From assembly GCA_023251775.1 (NCBI GenBank), contig JAHEYC010000016.1:1-51602 (forward strand): a stretch of DNA of 51,602 nt, read 5' to 3'. The DNA is from Sphingobacteriaceae bacterium. GTDB taxonomy: Bacteria; Bacteroidota; Bacteroidia; B-17B0; Aurantibacillaceae. The position numbers and the translations under genes are program-made. Below, in pieces: positions 9,112 through 17,252 of this stretch (position 1 is its first letter; every line of letters starts with the position of its first letter). Below the pieces are notes generated by a model that saw only the letters and a list, made by a program, of their open reading frames with translations, was not told the origin of the DNA and ran no database searches.

Positions 9112-11535
9112 ATGAAGATCTCGTACAACTGGCTTAAAACACTTATTCATATTGACCTTCCTGCAGAGGAAGTTTCGGTTCTTTTAACGGATGCAGGACT
9201 TGAAGTAGAAGCTATAGAACATTTTGAAAGCATTAAGGGTGGATTGAAGGGCGTTGTTGTTGGTCATATTTTAGAATGCACAAAACATCCAGATGCCGAT
9301 AAATTAAGTTTAACTAAAGTTGATATTGGAACCGGCGAACCATTAAGTATTGTTTGTGGCGCACCAAATGTTACAGCCGGACAAAAAGTTTTAGTTGCTA
9401 CAGTTGGAACAACCTTGTATCCGTCAAACGGTGATCCTTTAGAAATAAAAAAAGCAAAGATACGTGGAGCAGAAAGTGCAGGAATGATATGTGCCGAAGA
9501 TGAAATTGGCGTTGGAGCAAGTCACGCCGGAATTATGATCTTACCTGCCGATACAAAGATTGGTTTGGAAGCAGCAAATTATTTTAAAATTGAAAGCGAT
9601 GTTGTATTTGAAATTGGTTTAACGCCAAACAGAAGTGATGCAGCTTCGCATTTTGGTGTAGCGCGCGATCTTGCAGCTATTTTAAATACAAAAGATAATG
9701 TTGCCACATTTGAAGCACGATTAATAGGATTAAATGAATTACCCGATGCAACTAATATAAATAAAGTTGATATTGAAATAAAGAATAAAGATGCTTGTAA
9801 ACGTTATACCGGTCTTGTTGTAAGTGGAGTGGAGGTAAAAGAAAGCCCCGATTGGTTAAAGAACAGATTACAAGCAATTGGTCTGCGTCCTATAAATAAT
9901 ATTGTCGACATCACCAATTTTGTGCTACACGAAACTGGTCAGCCCCTACATGCGTTTGATCTTGAACAAATAAAAGGGAATAAAGTAGTTATTGACACAA
10001 CAAAAGAAGGAACAAAATTTGTAACGTTGGATGGTGTTGAAAGAACACTAAAGGGAAATGACCTAATGATCTGCAATGCATCGGAGCCCATGTGTATTGC
10101 CGGTGTATTTGGTGGAGCAAAAAGTGGTGTAAGCGAAAAAACAACTTCTGTTTTTATTGAGAGCGCGTATTTTGATGCAAGTTATGTAAGAAGAACGTCA
10201 AAACATCAAGGATTAAAGACCGACGCATCTTTTAGATTTGAAAGAGGAACAGATCCCGAAATGACCGTAAATGCAGCCATTAGGGCCGCAAATTTAATTA
10301 TGGAAATTGCCGGTGGAAGAATAAGTATGGGAGTTAATGATGTGTATCCTGAGAAATTGGAACCGGTAAAAATTGCTTTCTCTTATAATTATTGTAATGA
10401 TCTAATTGGAAGATCAATTGATAAAGGAATTGTAAAGAACATCATCACTTCACTTGGAATTATTATTGAGAACGAAGGAAATGATGGTTTGCTTTTGGAA
10501 GTTCCGAAATATAAAACAGATGTAACGCGTGCAGCGGATGTAGTTGAAGAGGTAATGCGCATTTATGGTTATAATAATGTGGATGCGTCCAAACAAATTT
10601 CGTATACGGCTTTTAATGAAGAAAAGAATTTTGATAGAGTAGTGGAGGAGCGTGTTGGAGGATTCTTAACTAGTAATGGTTTTAATGAGATCATGAATTT
10701 GTCGTTCACAAAAGAATTAAATCATGCACTAACAGATGATCTTGTAAAAGTAGTGAATCCTTTGAGTAGTGATCTAAATGTATTGCGTGGGGATCTGTTG
10801 TTTGGAGGATTAGAATCTTTGGCTTATAATATTAATCGCAAGCAAGCGAATTTGAAATTTTATGAAATAGGAAAAGTTTACCATGTCGATAATACAAAGG
10901 AATTTAAATACGTTGAAGAAAAACATCTTTCATTATTATCAACCGGAACAACTTTTAACGAGAATCATTATGGTTTGAATCAAAATGTGGATCTTAATTA
11001 TTTAAAGTCAATTGTTGAAAATCTTTTAAAGGCATTAGGAATACTTAATTTCACTAGTTCAGAATCTTCTTATCACGCTTTTGATTATGGTTTGAGTTAT
11101 CAATTCAATAAAAACACCATTGTTGAAATTGGAAGCATTAATAAAGCGCATTTGAGTAAGTTTGATATTAAACAAAGTGTATTCTATGCTCAATTTAATT
11201 GGAGCACATTAGTAAAAGCCTATAAAAAATTAAAAGTAACTTTTGTTGAATTGCCTTTATATCCAAGTGTTCGTCGAGATTTAGCGATGTTGTTAGATAA
11301 AACCGTTAAATACGAACAATTAAAAGCGTTAGCATTAAACACCGAACGTAAATTATTAAAGGAAGTGAATTTGTTTGACGTTTACGAAGGCGAAAAATTA
11401 GGGAATAAAAAATCGTATGCTTTAAGCTTTATTTTACAAAGCGAAGATGCTACACTTACCGATAAGCAAATTGAAAAGGTGATGGAAAAGCTTATTGAGT
11501 CTTATAAGAGCACGTTTGGTGCCGAGCTTCGTTAA
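9112..11535 (+). CDS. pheT: Phenylalanyl-tRNA synthetase beta subunit
   Basis: The 807-residue beta chain of the (alpha-beta)2 enzyme that charges tRNA-Phe. It has the N-terminal EMAP/tRNA-binding OB domain (about residues 40-150, with HPDADKL), the B3/B4 editing domain with RDLAAIL and HAFDLEQIKG, the B5 domain, the inactive synthetase-like core, and the C-terminal anticodon-binding FDX-ACB domain around YPSVRRDLAML. Length is normal for the family. The alpha subunit pheS is not beside it, which is usual in Bacteroidota. It starts 29 bases after the M43 protease gene. A weak TACCCTTG -7-like box lies 12 bases before the ATG. Its stop interlocks with that of the small lipoprotein gene on the other strand. 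Confidence 0.96.
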   Translation: MKISYNWLKTLIHIDLPAEEVSVLLTDAGLEVEAIEHFESIKGGLKGVVVGHILECTKHPDADKLSLTKVDIGTGEPLSIVCGAPNVTAGQKVLVATVGTTLYPSNGDPLEIKKAKIRGAESAGMICAEDEIGVGASHAGIMILPADTKIGLEAANYFKIESDVVFEIGLTPNRSDAASHFGVARDLAAILNTKDNVATFEARLIGLNELPDATNINKVDIEIKNKDACKRYTGLVVSGVEVKESPDWLKNRLQAIGLRPINNIVDITNFVLHETGQPLHAFDLEQIKGNKVVIDTTKEGTKFVTLDGVERTLKGNDLMICNASEPMCIAGVFGGAKSGVSEKTTSVFIESAYFDASYVRRTSKHQGLKTDASFRFERGTDPEMTVNAAIRAANLIMEIAGGRISMGVNDVYPEKLEPVKIAFSYNYCNDLIGRSIDKGIVKNIITSLGIIIENEGNDGLLLEVPKYKTDVTRAADVVEEVMRIYGYNNVDASKQISYTAFNEEKNFDRVVEERVGGFLTSNGFNEIMNLSFTKELNHALTDDLVKVVNPLSSDLNVLRGDLLFGGLESLAYNINRKQANLKFYEIGKVYHVDNTKEFKYVEEKHLSLLSTGTTFNENHYGLNQNVDLNYLKSIVENLLKALGILNFTSSESSYHAFDYGLSYQFNKNTIVEIGSINKAHLSKFDIKQSVFYAQFNWSTLVKAYKKLKVTFVELPLYPSVRRDLAMLLDKTVKYEQLKALALNTERKLLKEVNLFDVYEGEKLGNKKSYALSFILQSEDATLTDKQIEKVMEKLIESYKSTFGAELR

Positions 11536-11786
11536 TCAATTATCCTGCAGGGTACAACGGTTGTAGTAGTAACTGCAGTGGGTCCGCTTCCGCTGGTATT
11601 ACTCGAAGTTATACTTTTTTTGTTACACTCGTCTACAAATGCTTGTGAGTCTTTTTTGGATCTGGTTTGGCTTGTCGATTTGGATACTGTTTGTCCCCAA
11701 GCGTCCTTGCATTCACAGGTTTTGGTAATATTTTTCCCACAAGAAAACAGCGCAATGATCGATAATAATGCAAGTGGTTTTCTCAT
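11532..11786 (-). CDS. Small lipoprotein, hypothetical
   Basis: An 84-residue protein with a lipoprotein signal peptide; the lipobox is LFSC, so Cys16 would be lipidated. The mature part is short, Ser/Thr-rich and holds three more Cys (two in TCEC, one in ECNK) plus one near the end, which suggests disulfides. A similar TCEC start is seen in other small Bacteroidota lipoproteins, but I know no function. It is convergent with pheT, sharing TTAA as interlocked stops. Composition and a proper signal peptide argue that it is a real gene despite its size. Confidence 0.65.
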   Translation of the reverse strand: MRKPLALLSIIALFSCGKNITKTCECKDAWGQTVSKSTSQTRSKKDSQAFVDECNKKSITSSNTSGSGPTAVTTTTVVPCRIID

Positions 11787-11813
11787 ACCATAAATATATT
11801 AAAAAAATAGAAA

Positions 11814-11870
11814 GCAGACAACGCAGACCTACATCACTAGTTAGTTGTGATATAAACCCACGCTGTCTGC
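11814..11870. repeat. Nested inverted repeats between two small reverse-strand genes
   Basis: GCAGACA (11814-11820) pairs with TGTCTGC (11864-11870), enclosing ATCAC (11833-11837) and GTGAT (11847-11851). It lies just after the stop of the 66-residue gene and before the lipoprotein gene, so it may be a terminator or regulatory RNA structure. There is no T-tract. Confidence 0.4.
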
Positions 11871-11878
11871 AGCTAGAT

Positions 11879-12079
11879 CTAGCTTCTTAAAAAATCTATG
11901 GTACCAAGCGTAGCGCTTTTTTGTACTTCCAGATTTTTGCTATAGTTGAGGATATTGTTGATACAAAAGTTAGATGGCTCATCTTGCTTTTGGTTGTCAT
12001 TAAATAAAATCGCTTTTAGTTCTTTTTCTTCTTTCGCAATATTTAATGTATCAAATTCGAGAGTAAAGGTTTTTTGCAT
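11879..12079 (-). CDS. Small conserved-looking protein, 66 residues
   Basis: A short soluble protein with no signal peptide or membrane segment. It begins MQKTFTLEFDTLNIAKEEKE, has an acidic and Asn-rich middle, and ends with INNILNYSKNLEVQKSATLG and a short hydrophobic tail. The pattern 'strand, disordered linker, amphipathic helix' looks like a genuine small protein and the codon use resembles its neighbours, but I do not recognise a family with certainty. No promoter element of good quality is visible upstream. It stands alone between the lipoprotein gene and a 320-base non-coding stretch. Confidence 0.5.
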   Translation of the reverse strand: MQKTFTLEFDTLNIAKEEKELKAILFNDNQKQDEPSNFCINNILNYSKNLEVQKSATLGTIDFLRS

Positions 12080-12401
12080 AGGCAGTTTTATTGGTTTTTT
12101 TTGAGTTTTTTGTGTGTGTTTAAAGCGTTAGTTATAGGAATAACGATGAGAGTTTGGTTTTATTGCAAGGGCCATGGTTTTTAACCAATTTTAGCCTGTT
12201 CATAAGCCTAAGGCCCGCATTTAAACCGCTTGATAACCATTATTTTGAGGGAATTCAATTATAGGTTGATATCTTAAATATAGGTATTGTATAATACCGT
12301 TCATTTTAGCCATTTGTGAAGAGGTTAGAATTTAGTACCTTTAAATAAGTGGAACCATCTAGTTCTTAATGTAGTATTTACAAGTTTAAAAAATAATTCC
12401 T
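12080..12401. other. Non-coding stretch, 322 bases
   Basis: No gene is seen. It holds a small stem-loop with GGTATT (12283-12288) and AATACC (12293-12298) around a four-base loop, a T-rich tract near 12092-12113, and at its right end the promoter of the next gene. Confidence 0.5.
12313..12343 (+). promoter_or_regulatory. Promoter of T9SS-tailed protein gene
   Basis: TTTG (12313-12316), a 19-base spacer and TACCTTTA (12336-12343), a seven of eight match to TAnnTTTG. Predicted leader about 55 bases. Confidence 0.5.
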
Positions 12402-13217
12402 ATGAGATCAGCAAAATTTATTTTGGTATTCCTATTGTTTTCAACGGTAAATGCGCAACAACTACAGTTGGAATTGCAAAACGCTACCGTTATCCATGCG
12501 CCGGTAAAACTAAGTAATTCTGGGATGAAGTATTATTATTTGGATCATCAAGATAATTGGTCTGTGATACTACAAACTATGCAATTGAAGCTTTACAATT
12601 TGAACGGTACGCTTTTCAAGACAATGAATTTACCGCCGAAACCTGATCCTAACACCAGTATTTATGCTATATTTTACGTTTCAGAAACGCTTTTTGATAC
12701 AGATTCTACAAATATTGAATATATGGTATGTTGGATTTGGGGCGCAAATAATACAACCAAAATTCAGGTAGTAAGGGAAGATGGAACAATTCTTTTGGAC
12801 GAGATGGATGCAAACACAGTTGAGTTTTACACCACGGGAAAATATATTTCCGTATTCACCACTGATCAAGGTACAAAGATGCAGTTGGCCTATTCTTCAA
12901 ATGGTGTCCCAATGGGATCTAAGATATTTACTTTACCAGGTCATTATCCTATAGGGATATCTCCTTCTGAAATGACTATAGGTAATGGATTTCAAGTATA
13001 TCCTAATCCAAGTAGTGATGGTTTTAAAATTCGTAATGCCGCTAATGATCCAATGGACATAGAAGTTTATTCTATGGATGGAAAAAAAGTTGGGCTTGCA
13101 ACCGTCAAGTCTGGTGAAAAAATTGAGGATCTGAAATTGTCGAGCGGGGAGTATATTATCAAAGCAACTGATAAAACTTCGAACAAGTCAGTAAGTAAAA
13201 AGATCATTATCGAATGA
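12402..13217 (+). CDS. Secreted protein with T9SS type A sorting domain
   Basis: A 271-residue exported protein. It has a signal peptide (FILVFLLFSTVNAQ), a beta-rich middle of about 170 residues with no family that I recognise, and a C-terminal T9SS sorting domain (about 195-271) that starts FQVYPNPSSDGFKI and ends in KKIIIE. It will therefore cross the outer membrane through the type IX system. It has its own promoter and is followed by two hairpins that end transcription against rpsA. The function of the passenger is unknown. Confidence 0.82.
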   Translation: MRSAKFILVFLLFSTVNAQQLQLELQNATVIHAPVKLSNSGMKYYYLDHQDNWSVILQTMQLKLYNLNGTLFKTMNLPPKPDPNTSIYAIFYVSETLFDTDSTNIEYMVCWIWGANNTTKIQVVREDGTILLDEMDANTVEFYTTGKYISVFTTDQGTKMQLAYSSNGVPMGSKIFTLPGHYPIGISPSEMTIGNGFQVYPNPSSDGFKIRNAANDPMDIEVYSMDGKKVGLATVKSGEKIEDLKLSSGEYIIKATDKTSNKSVSKKIIIE

Positions 13218-13237
13218 TTTTGGATAAAAACCAAAAA

Positions 13238-13254
13238 CCCCGCTATTAACGGGG
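13238..13254 (+). terminator. GC hairpin after T9SS-tailed gene
   Basis: CCCCG (13238-13242) and CGGGG (13250-13254) around a seven-base loop. The T-tract is poor, so termination may depend on the next hairpin. Confidence 0.55.
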
Positions 13255-13273
13255 CTCTGGCTCTCAAAAAACC

Positions 13274-13293
13274 AAAAACCTGGCGAGGTTTTT
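13274..13293. terminator. Bidirectional terminator before rpsA
   Basis: AAAAACCT, loop GGCG, AGGTTTTT: a perfect eight-base stem with A- and T-tracts. It serves the converging T9SS-tailed gene and rpsA. Confidence 0.75.
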
Positions 13294-13338
13294 AGTTGCC
13301 CTTATACTAACTCGTAGTTTAGGGAGTATGGTTTAGAC

Positions 13339-15126
13339 CTATTGATTGTCTAATTTATTTTTTAGATCGCTTAATGCTGAAATATCACCTAAGGTTGTTT
13401 TCTCAGTATTATCTTTCATCTTCTTTACAGCTTTTGATGTTGCATCAGAATCTGCTTTTTTAGTTGACTTATCAGTTTTTCTTACTTCGTCTTTTATCTC
13501 TTCATGTAAACGAGCGTGAGAAACAACAATGCGTTTTGCATCTTTACTGAATTCGATCACTTTAAATTCTGCTTTCTCTTCTGCTTTTAAACTTCCGCCT
13601 TCAGCTTTAGCTAAGTGACGGGCAGGACAGAAACCTTCAACACCATAAGGTAAACCAATGATAGCGCCTTTATCGTTAACGTTCATCACAGTTCCTTGGT
13701 GAATAGAATCTATTGTAAATACAGTTTCAAATACATCCCATGGATTTTCTTCCAATTGTTTGTGACCTAAACTTAAACGACGATTCTCGCCATCAATTTC
13801 AAGCACTACAACTTCCATCTTCTCTCCAACTTTACAGAATTCGCTTGGATGTTTTATTTTTTTGCTCCACGAAAGATCAGAGATGTGAACTAAACCGTCA
13901 ACACCTTCTTCCAATTCAACAAACACACCAAAGTTGGTGAAGTTGCGAACTGTTCCTGCATGTTTGCTGCCTTTAGCATATTTCTCCATGATCATATTCC
14001 AAGGATCAGGAGTTAATTGTTTCATGCCTAAGCTCATTTTGCGCTCTTCGCGATCAAGGGTTAAAACAACTGCTTCAACTTCTTGTCCAATTTTTACGAA
14101 CTCTTGTGCGCTGCGTAAATGTTGACTCCAGCTCATTTCACTTACGTGAATTAAACCTTCAACACCGGTAGTGATCTCAATGAAAGCACCGTAATCGTTT
14201 ATCACAACTACTTTACCTTTTACTTTATCACCGATTTTAAGTTCGGTATTCAACGCTTCCCAAGGGTGCGGCGTTAATTGTTTTAAACCTAAAGCAATAC
14301 GTTTTTTATCATCATCAAACTCAAGAATAACAACCTGAATTTGTTGATCTAATTTCACGATCTCTTCAGGATGATTGATACGGCCCCATGATAGATCAGT
14401 GATGTGGATCAATCCATCAACACCGCCTAGGTCAACAAACACACCGTATGATGTGATGTTCTTCACAGTTCCTTCCAACACTTGTCCTTTCTCTAATTTA
14501 GAGATGATATCGCGTTTTTGATTTTCAATTTCTGCTTCGATCAATGCTTTGTGCGATACAACTACGTTCTTGTATTCATTGTTGATCTTCACAACTTTGA
14601 ATTCCATTGTTTTTCCAACAAACACATCGTAATCACGAATTGGTTTCACATCAATTTGTGAACCCGGTAAAAATGCTTCTATACCGAAAACATCTACGAT
14701 CAAACCACCTTTTGTTCTGCATTTCACAAAACCTTTAATGATCTCATCTTTATTAAGAGCTTCGTTAACACGATCCCAACTTTTATTGGCACGTGCTTTT
14801 TTATGTGATAATACTAATTGTCCGTTCGCATCTTCTGCTGTTTCAACGAACACTTCGATCTTATCACCAATTTTAAGATCAGGATTATAACGGAATTCCG
14901 ATAAAGGAACTACACCATCTGATTTGTAATTAATGTTCACAACAACTTCGCGGTTGTTCTTTGCTACAACAACACCTTCAATAATTTGAAGATCTGCAAT
15001 TGTGCTTAATGAATTACTGTAAAGCGCATCTAGCTTTTCACGTTCTGCTGTGTCGTAATTGTTTTGCTTTTTTCCGATCGCATTCCAATCGAAATCCGGA
15101 TTTCCTACTAAGGCTTTTTCTGCCAT
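13339..15126 (-). CDS. rpsA: 30S ribosomal protein S1
   Basis: A 595-residue translation protein that binds mRNA on the small ribosomal subunit. I count six S1 OB-fold domains, at about residues 46-109, 127-193, 213-282, 298-369, 387-456 and 472-540. Domains 3 to 5 are the best conserved, with repeated 'GVDGLIHITDLSW' type cores and HPWE/DPW boundaries. A Lys/Asp-rich tail of about 50 residues follows. In Bacteroidota, which rarely use Shine-Dalgarno pairing, S1 is thought to be important for initiation. A TATATTTG -7 box about 96 bases upstream implies a leader of roughly 90 bases, which may allow autoregulation. Divergent from apaG. Confidence 0.96.
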   Translation of the reverse strand: MAEKALVGNPDFDWNAIGKKQNNYDTAEREKLDALYSNSLSTIADLQIIEGVVVAKNNREVVVNINYKSDGVVPLSEFRYNPDLKIGDKIEVFVETAEDANGQLVLSHKKARANKSWDRVNEALNKDEIIKGFVKCRTKGGLIVDVFGIEAFLPGSQIDVKPIRDYDVFVGKTMEFKVVKINNEYKNVVVSHKALIEAEIENQKRDIISKLEKGQVLEGTVKNITSYGVFVDLGGVDGLIHITDLSWGRINHPEEIVKLDQQIQVVILEFDDDKKRIALGLKQLTPHPWEALNTELKIGDKVKGKVVVINDYGAFIEITTGVEGLIHVSEMSWSQHLRSAQEFVKIGQEVEAVVLTLDREERKMSLGMKQLTPDPWNMIMEKYAKGSKHAGTVRNFTNFGVFVELEEGVDGLVHISDLSWSKKIKHPSEFCKVGEKMEVVVLEIDGENRRLSLGHKQLEENPWDVFETVFTIDSIHQGTVMNVNDKGAIIGLPYGVEGFCPARHLAKAEGGSLKAEEKAEFKVIEFSKDAKRIVVSHARLHEEIKDEVRKTDKSTKKADSDATSKAVKKMKDNTEKTTLGDISALSDLKNKLDNQ

Positions 15127-15221
15127 TTTTTTATTCTACTTGTATCAAATTTTATAAGGGAAAATTTGAGGGGTTTTACAATTTTGTTTATTCCGCTTTA
15201 ACCCTTATTTAAAACGGGCTA

Positions 15222-15229
15222 CAAATATA
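15222..15229 (-). promoter_or_regulatory. -7 box of rpsA promoter
   Basis: TATATTTG on the minus strand, a perfect -7 element. The predicted rpsA leader is about 90 bases, long for this window. No TTG is seen at -33. Confidence 0.5.
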
Positions 15230-15308
15230 GGGGTTTATTGGTAACTCAGGTGTTGAAAACTAAGGATTTGTGATATTTTAAGATGTTGATAATCATTTAG
15301 TTAAATAT

Positions 15309-15340
15309 TTTGTCAAATCAGCATTTCTAGTATAAATTTG
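15309..15340 (+). promoter_or_regulatory. apaG promoter, leaderless arrangement
   Basis: TTTG (15309-15312), 20-base spacer, TAAATTTG (15333-15340). Both elements are perfect. The GTG start at 15345 is four bases beyond, which puts the start codon at the expected transcription start. Confidence 0.7.
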
Positions 15341-15344
15341 TGGT

Positions 15345-15734
15345 GTGACCATAAAGATATCTACCGAAAATATTGAGATCTCTGTACGCGCATCGTACTT
15401 ATCGGAGCATAGTATTCCTCGTGAGAATCATTATTTCTTTGTGTATTTTATTACCATCGAAAATAAAGGAAATTATGCGGTTCAATTACTAAGCAGACAT
15501 TGGGATATTTTTGACAGCAATGGAGAAAAGCGCGAAGTAGATGGCGAAGGTGTTATTGGCGAAACTCCAATTATAGAACCCGGCGAAACTTACGAATACA
15601 ATAGCGGTTGCAATTTACTTACCGATATAGGTTACATGAAAGGCTATTACAATATGAAACGTGTGATGGACTATAGTTTATTCAAAGCGGTTATTCCTCA
15701 ATTCGATCTTGTAGTTCCTGCTAAACTCAACTAA
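15345..15734 (+). CDS. apaG: ApaG domain protein
   Basis: The 129-residue single-domain protein has the fibronectin-III-like ApaG fold. It shows the typical YFFVYFITIENKG strand, a QLLSRHWDIFDSNG segment, a GVIGETPIIEPGE turn and a final PGETYEYNSG-type loop. ApaG is linked to cobalt and magnesium tolerance in enterobacteria, but its molecular role is not settled. The start is a GTG placed directly at the predicted transcription start, so the mRNA should be leaderless. A very long hairpin follows the stop. Confidence 0.92.
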   Translation: MTIKISTENIEISVRASYLSEHSIPRENHYFFVYFITIENKGNYAVQLLSRHWDIFDSNGEKREVDGEGVIGETPIIEPGETYEYNSGCNLLTDIGYMKGYYNMKRVMDYSLFKAVIPQFDLVVPAKLN

Positions 15735-15743
15735 TCATTATTT

Positions 15744-15806
15744 AAACACCAAGACACCAAGGCACGGTTTTTTTTGATGCAACCGTGTCTCCGTGTCTTG
15801 GTGTTT
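15744..15806 (+). terminator. Long hairpin with CACCAAGACAC arms after apaG
   Basis: A 14-base perfect outer stem (15744-15757 with 15793-15806) continues after a two-base mismatch into a 10-base inner stem, with an 11-base loop. It ends in TTTT. It works as a terminator but is far longer than needed; the arms resemble a repeat family found in many bacteria. Confidence 0.6.
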
Positions 15807-15816
15807 TAAAAAAGGG

Positions 15817-15849
15817 CAAAAAAAGATCCGGTCTTTTAGAACCGGATCT
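15817..15849 (-). terminator. Terminator of the cold-shock gene
   Basis: AGATCCGGT (15824-15832) pairs with ACCGGATCT (15841-15849). On the minus strand the hairpin is followed by a run of T from the A-tract at 15817-15824. Confidence 0.8.
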
Positions 15850-15883
15850 GGAATTTCTGCTTAGAAAATTAATAATATATATA

Positions 15884-16072
15884 TTATGCTAATTTTACGT
15901 TAATGGCGTTAATTCCTTTTTTACCTTCCTGGGTTTCGAAAACAACTTCGTCGTTCTCTTTAATTTTGTCAATTAAACCAGTTGCGTGAACGAAAATTTC
16001 TTGTCCACCGTCTTCTTTAATAAATCCGAAGCCTTTTGTAACATTAAAGAACTTCACTGTACCTTTTTTCAT
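15884..16072 (-). CDS. Cold-shock domain protein
   Basis: A 62-residue single-stranded nucleic-acid-binding OB-fold protein of the CspA family. It has KGTVKFFNVTKGFGFI (RNP-1: GFGFI) and EIFVHATGL (RNP-2 type), slightly shorter than the 65-70 residue average. It is likely an RNA chaperone. It has a perfect promoter upstream and its own terminator downstream, so it is a single-gene unit. The paralogue name (cspA, cspB and so on) cannot be decided from sequence. Confidence 0.94.
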   Translation of the reverse strand: MKKGTVKFFNVTKGFGFIKEDGGQEIFVHATGLIDKIKENDEVVFETQEGKKGINAINVKLA

Positions 16073-16097
16073 TGTTATTTAAATTAAAAGTGAGCCA

Positions 16098-16129
16098 CAA
16101 ATATATTATTTATTTAGTGTCAAAACAAA
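16098..16129 (-). promoter_or_regulatory. Promoter of the cold-shock gene
   Basis: On the minus strand TTTG (16129-16126), a 20-base spacer and TATATTTG (16105-16098), all perfect. The leader is only about 20 bases, unlike the long leader of E. coli cspA. Confidence 0.75.
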
Positions 16130-16158
16130 TAAAACGCCTGTGTTTTAGGGGGTTTGAG

Positions 16159-16189
16159 CTCCCGATATTTATCGGGAGGTATATATACC
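16159..16189. repeat. Tandem palindromes after pdhB
   Basis: CTCCCGATA / TATCGGGAG (16159-16167 and 16170-16178, two-base loop) abuts the perfect palindrome GGTATATATACC (16178-16189). It sits 17 bases after the pdhB stop, so it may end or stabilise that transcript. Confidence 0.5.
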
Positions 16190-16205
16190 ACATAAACGGC
16201 TGAGT

Positions 16206-17189
16206 TTAAGCGTTTTTATACATTACCTCTTTTACCGCTTTTATGGTTCGAGCCACATTGGGTAAACTTGCCTCAATAAGCGTAGGGGCGTAAGGTAAAG
16301 GGGTATCGGCTGTTGTAACGCGTATAACCGGGGCATCCAAATAATCAAAAGCCTCTTTTTGTACTTTAAATGCAATTTCGCCCGATATACTTGCCAATGG
16401 CCAAGCCTCTTCAACCACTACTAAACGGTTGGTTTTTTTAACCGATTCAATAACGGTATTGTAGTCGATCGGACGTACAGTTCTGAGATCAATAACCTCA
16501 GCATTAATGCCTTCTTTTTCTAATTCAAGCGCTGCGGCCATTGCCACTTTTAATATTTTTCCGAACGAAACAATGGTAACATCGCTTCCTGCTTTTTTAA
16601 TATCGGCAACACCAATTGGGATGATATATTCTTCTTCGGGAACTTCGCCTTTATCGCCATACATTTGCTCACTCTCCATAAAAATTACAGGATCGTTATC
16701 GCGAATAGCACTTTTTAATAAACCTTTTGCATCGTAAGGATTACTTGGAACAATAACTTTTAAGCCGGGACAATTAGCGAACCAATTCTCAAATGCTTGA
16801 GAGTGTTGTGAACTTAACATTCCCGCGCTTGCAGTAGGACCACGAAATACAATAGGAACATTATATTGTCCGCCGCTCATGCTATACATTTTTGCAGCGC
16901 TGTTAATGATCTGATCAATAGCAACCAAGCTAAAATTAAAGGTCATGAATTCAATGATGGGACGTAAACCGTTACTTGCAGCACCAACACCGATACCTGC
17001 AAAACCAAGTTCGGCAATAGGTGTATCTATCACACGTTTTTCGCCAAACTCTGCCAGCATGCCTTTACTCACTTTGTAAGCGCCATTATACTCGGCAACT
17101 TCTTCGCCCATTAAAAAGATAGTTTTGTCACGGCGCATTTCTTCGCTCATGGCTTCACGTAAGGCTTCCCTAAATTCAATTGTTCTCAT
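16206..17189 (-). CDS. pdhB: Pyruvate dehydrogenase E1 component, beta subunit
   Basis: A 327-residue transketolase-like beta chain of the heterotetrameric E1. It has the N-terminal REALREAMSEEM, the conserved GEEVAEYNGAYKVS with the TPP-contacting Glu, and the C-terminal transketolase_C domain with VIDLRTVRPID. Its job is decarboxylation of pyruvate with the alpha subunit to feed E2 lipoyl groups. The alpha chain and E2 are not next to it. A separate fused alpha/beta E1 lies at 38.8-40.8 kb, which suggests that this chain is for pyruvate and the fusion for branched-chain oxoacids. A TACTTTG-like box lies in the upstream gap. Confidence 0.92.
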   Translation of the reverse strand: MRTIEFREALREAMSEEMRRDKTIFLMGEEVAEYNGAYKVSKGMLAEFGEKRVIDTPIAELGFAGIGVGAASNGLRPIIEFMTFNFSLVAIDQIINSAAKMYSMSGGQYNVPIVFRGPTASAGMLSSQHSQAFENWFANCPGLKVIVPSNPYDAKGLLKSAIRDNDPVIFMESEQMYGDKGEVPEEEYIIPIGVADIKKAGSDVTIVSFGKILKVAMAAALELEKEGINAEVIDLRTVRPIDYNTVIESVKKTNRLVVVEEAWPLASISGEIAFKVQKEAFDYLDAPVIRVTTADTPLPYAPTLIEASLPNVARTIKAVKEVMYKNA

Positions 17190-17252
17190 TGTATAAGCTT
17201 AAATTGAGCATGCAAAGTACGTAAAATTTTAGAATCAAGCAATGTGAATTAA

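Noticed and set aside
16206-17189. pdhB as part of a branched-chain complex
   Set aside because: The fused E1 at 38.8 kb is the better candidate for that, so the lone beta chain is given to pyruvate; not proven.
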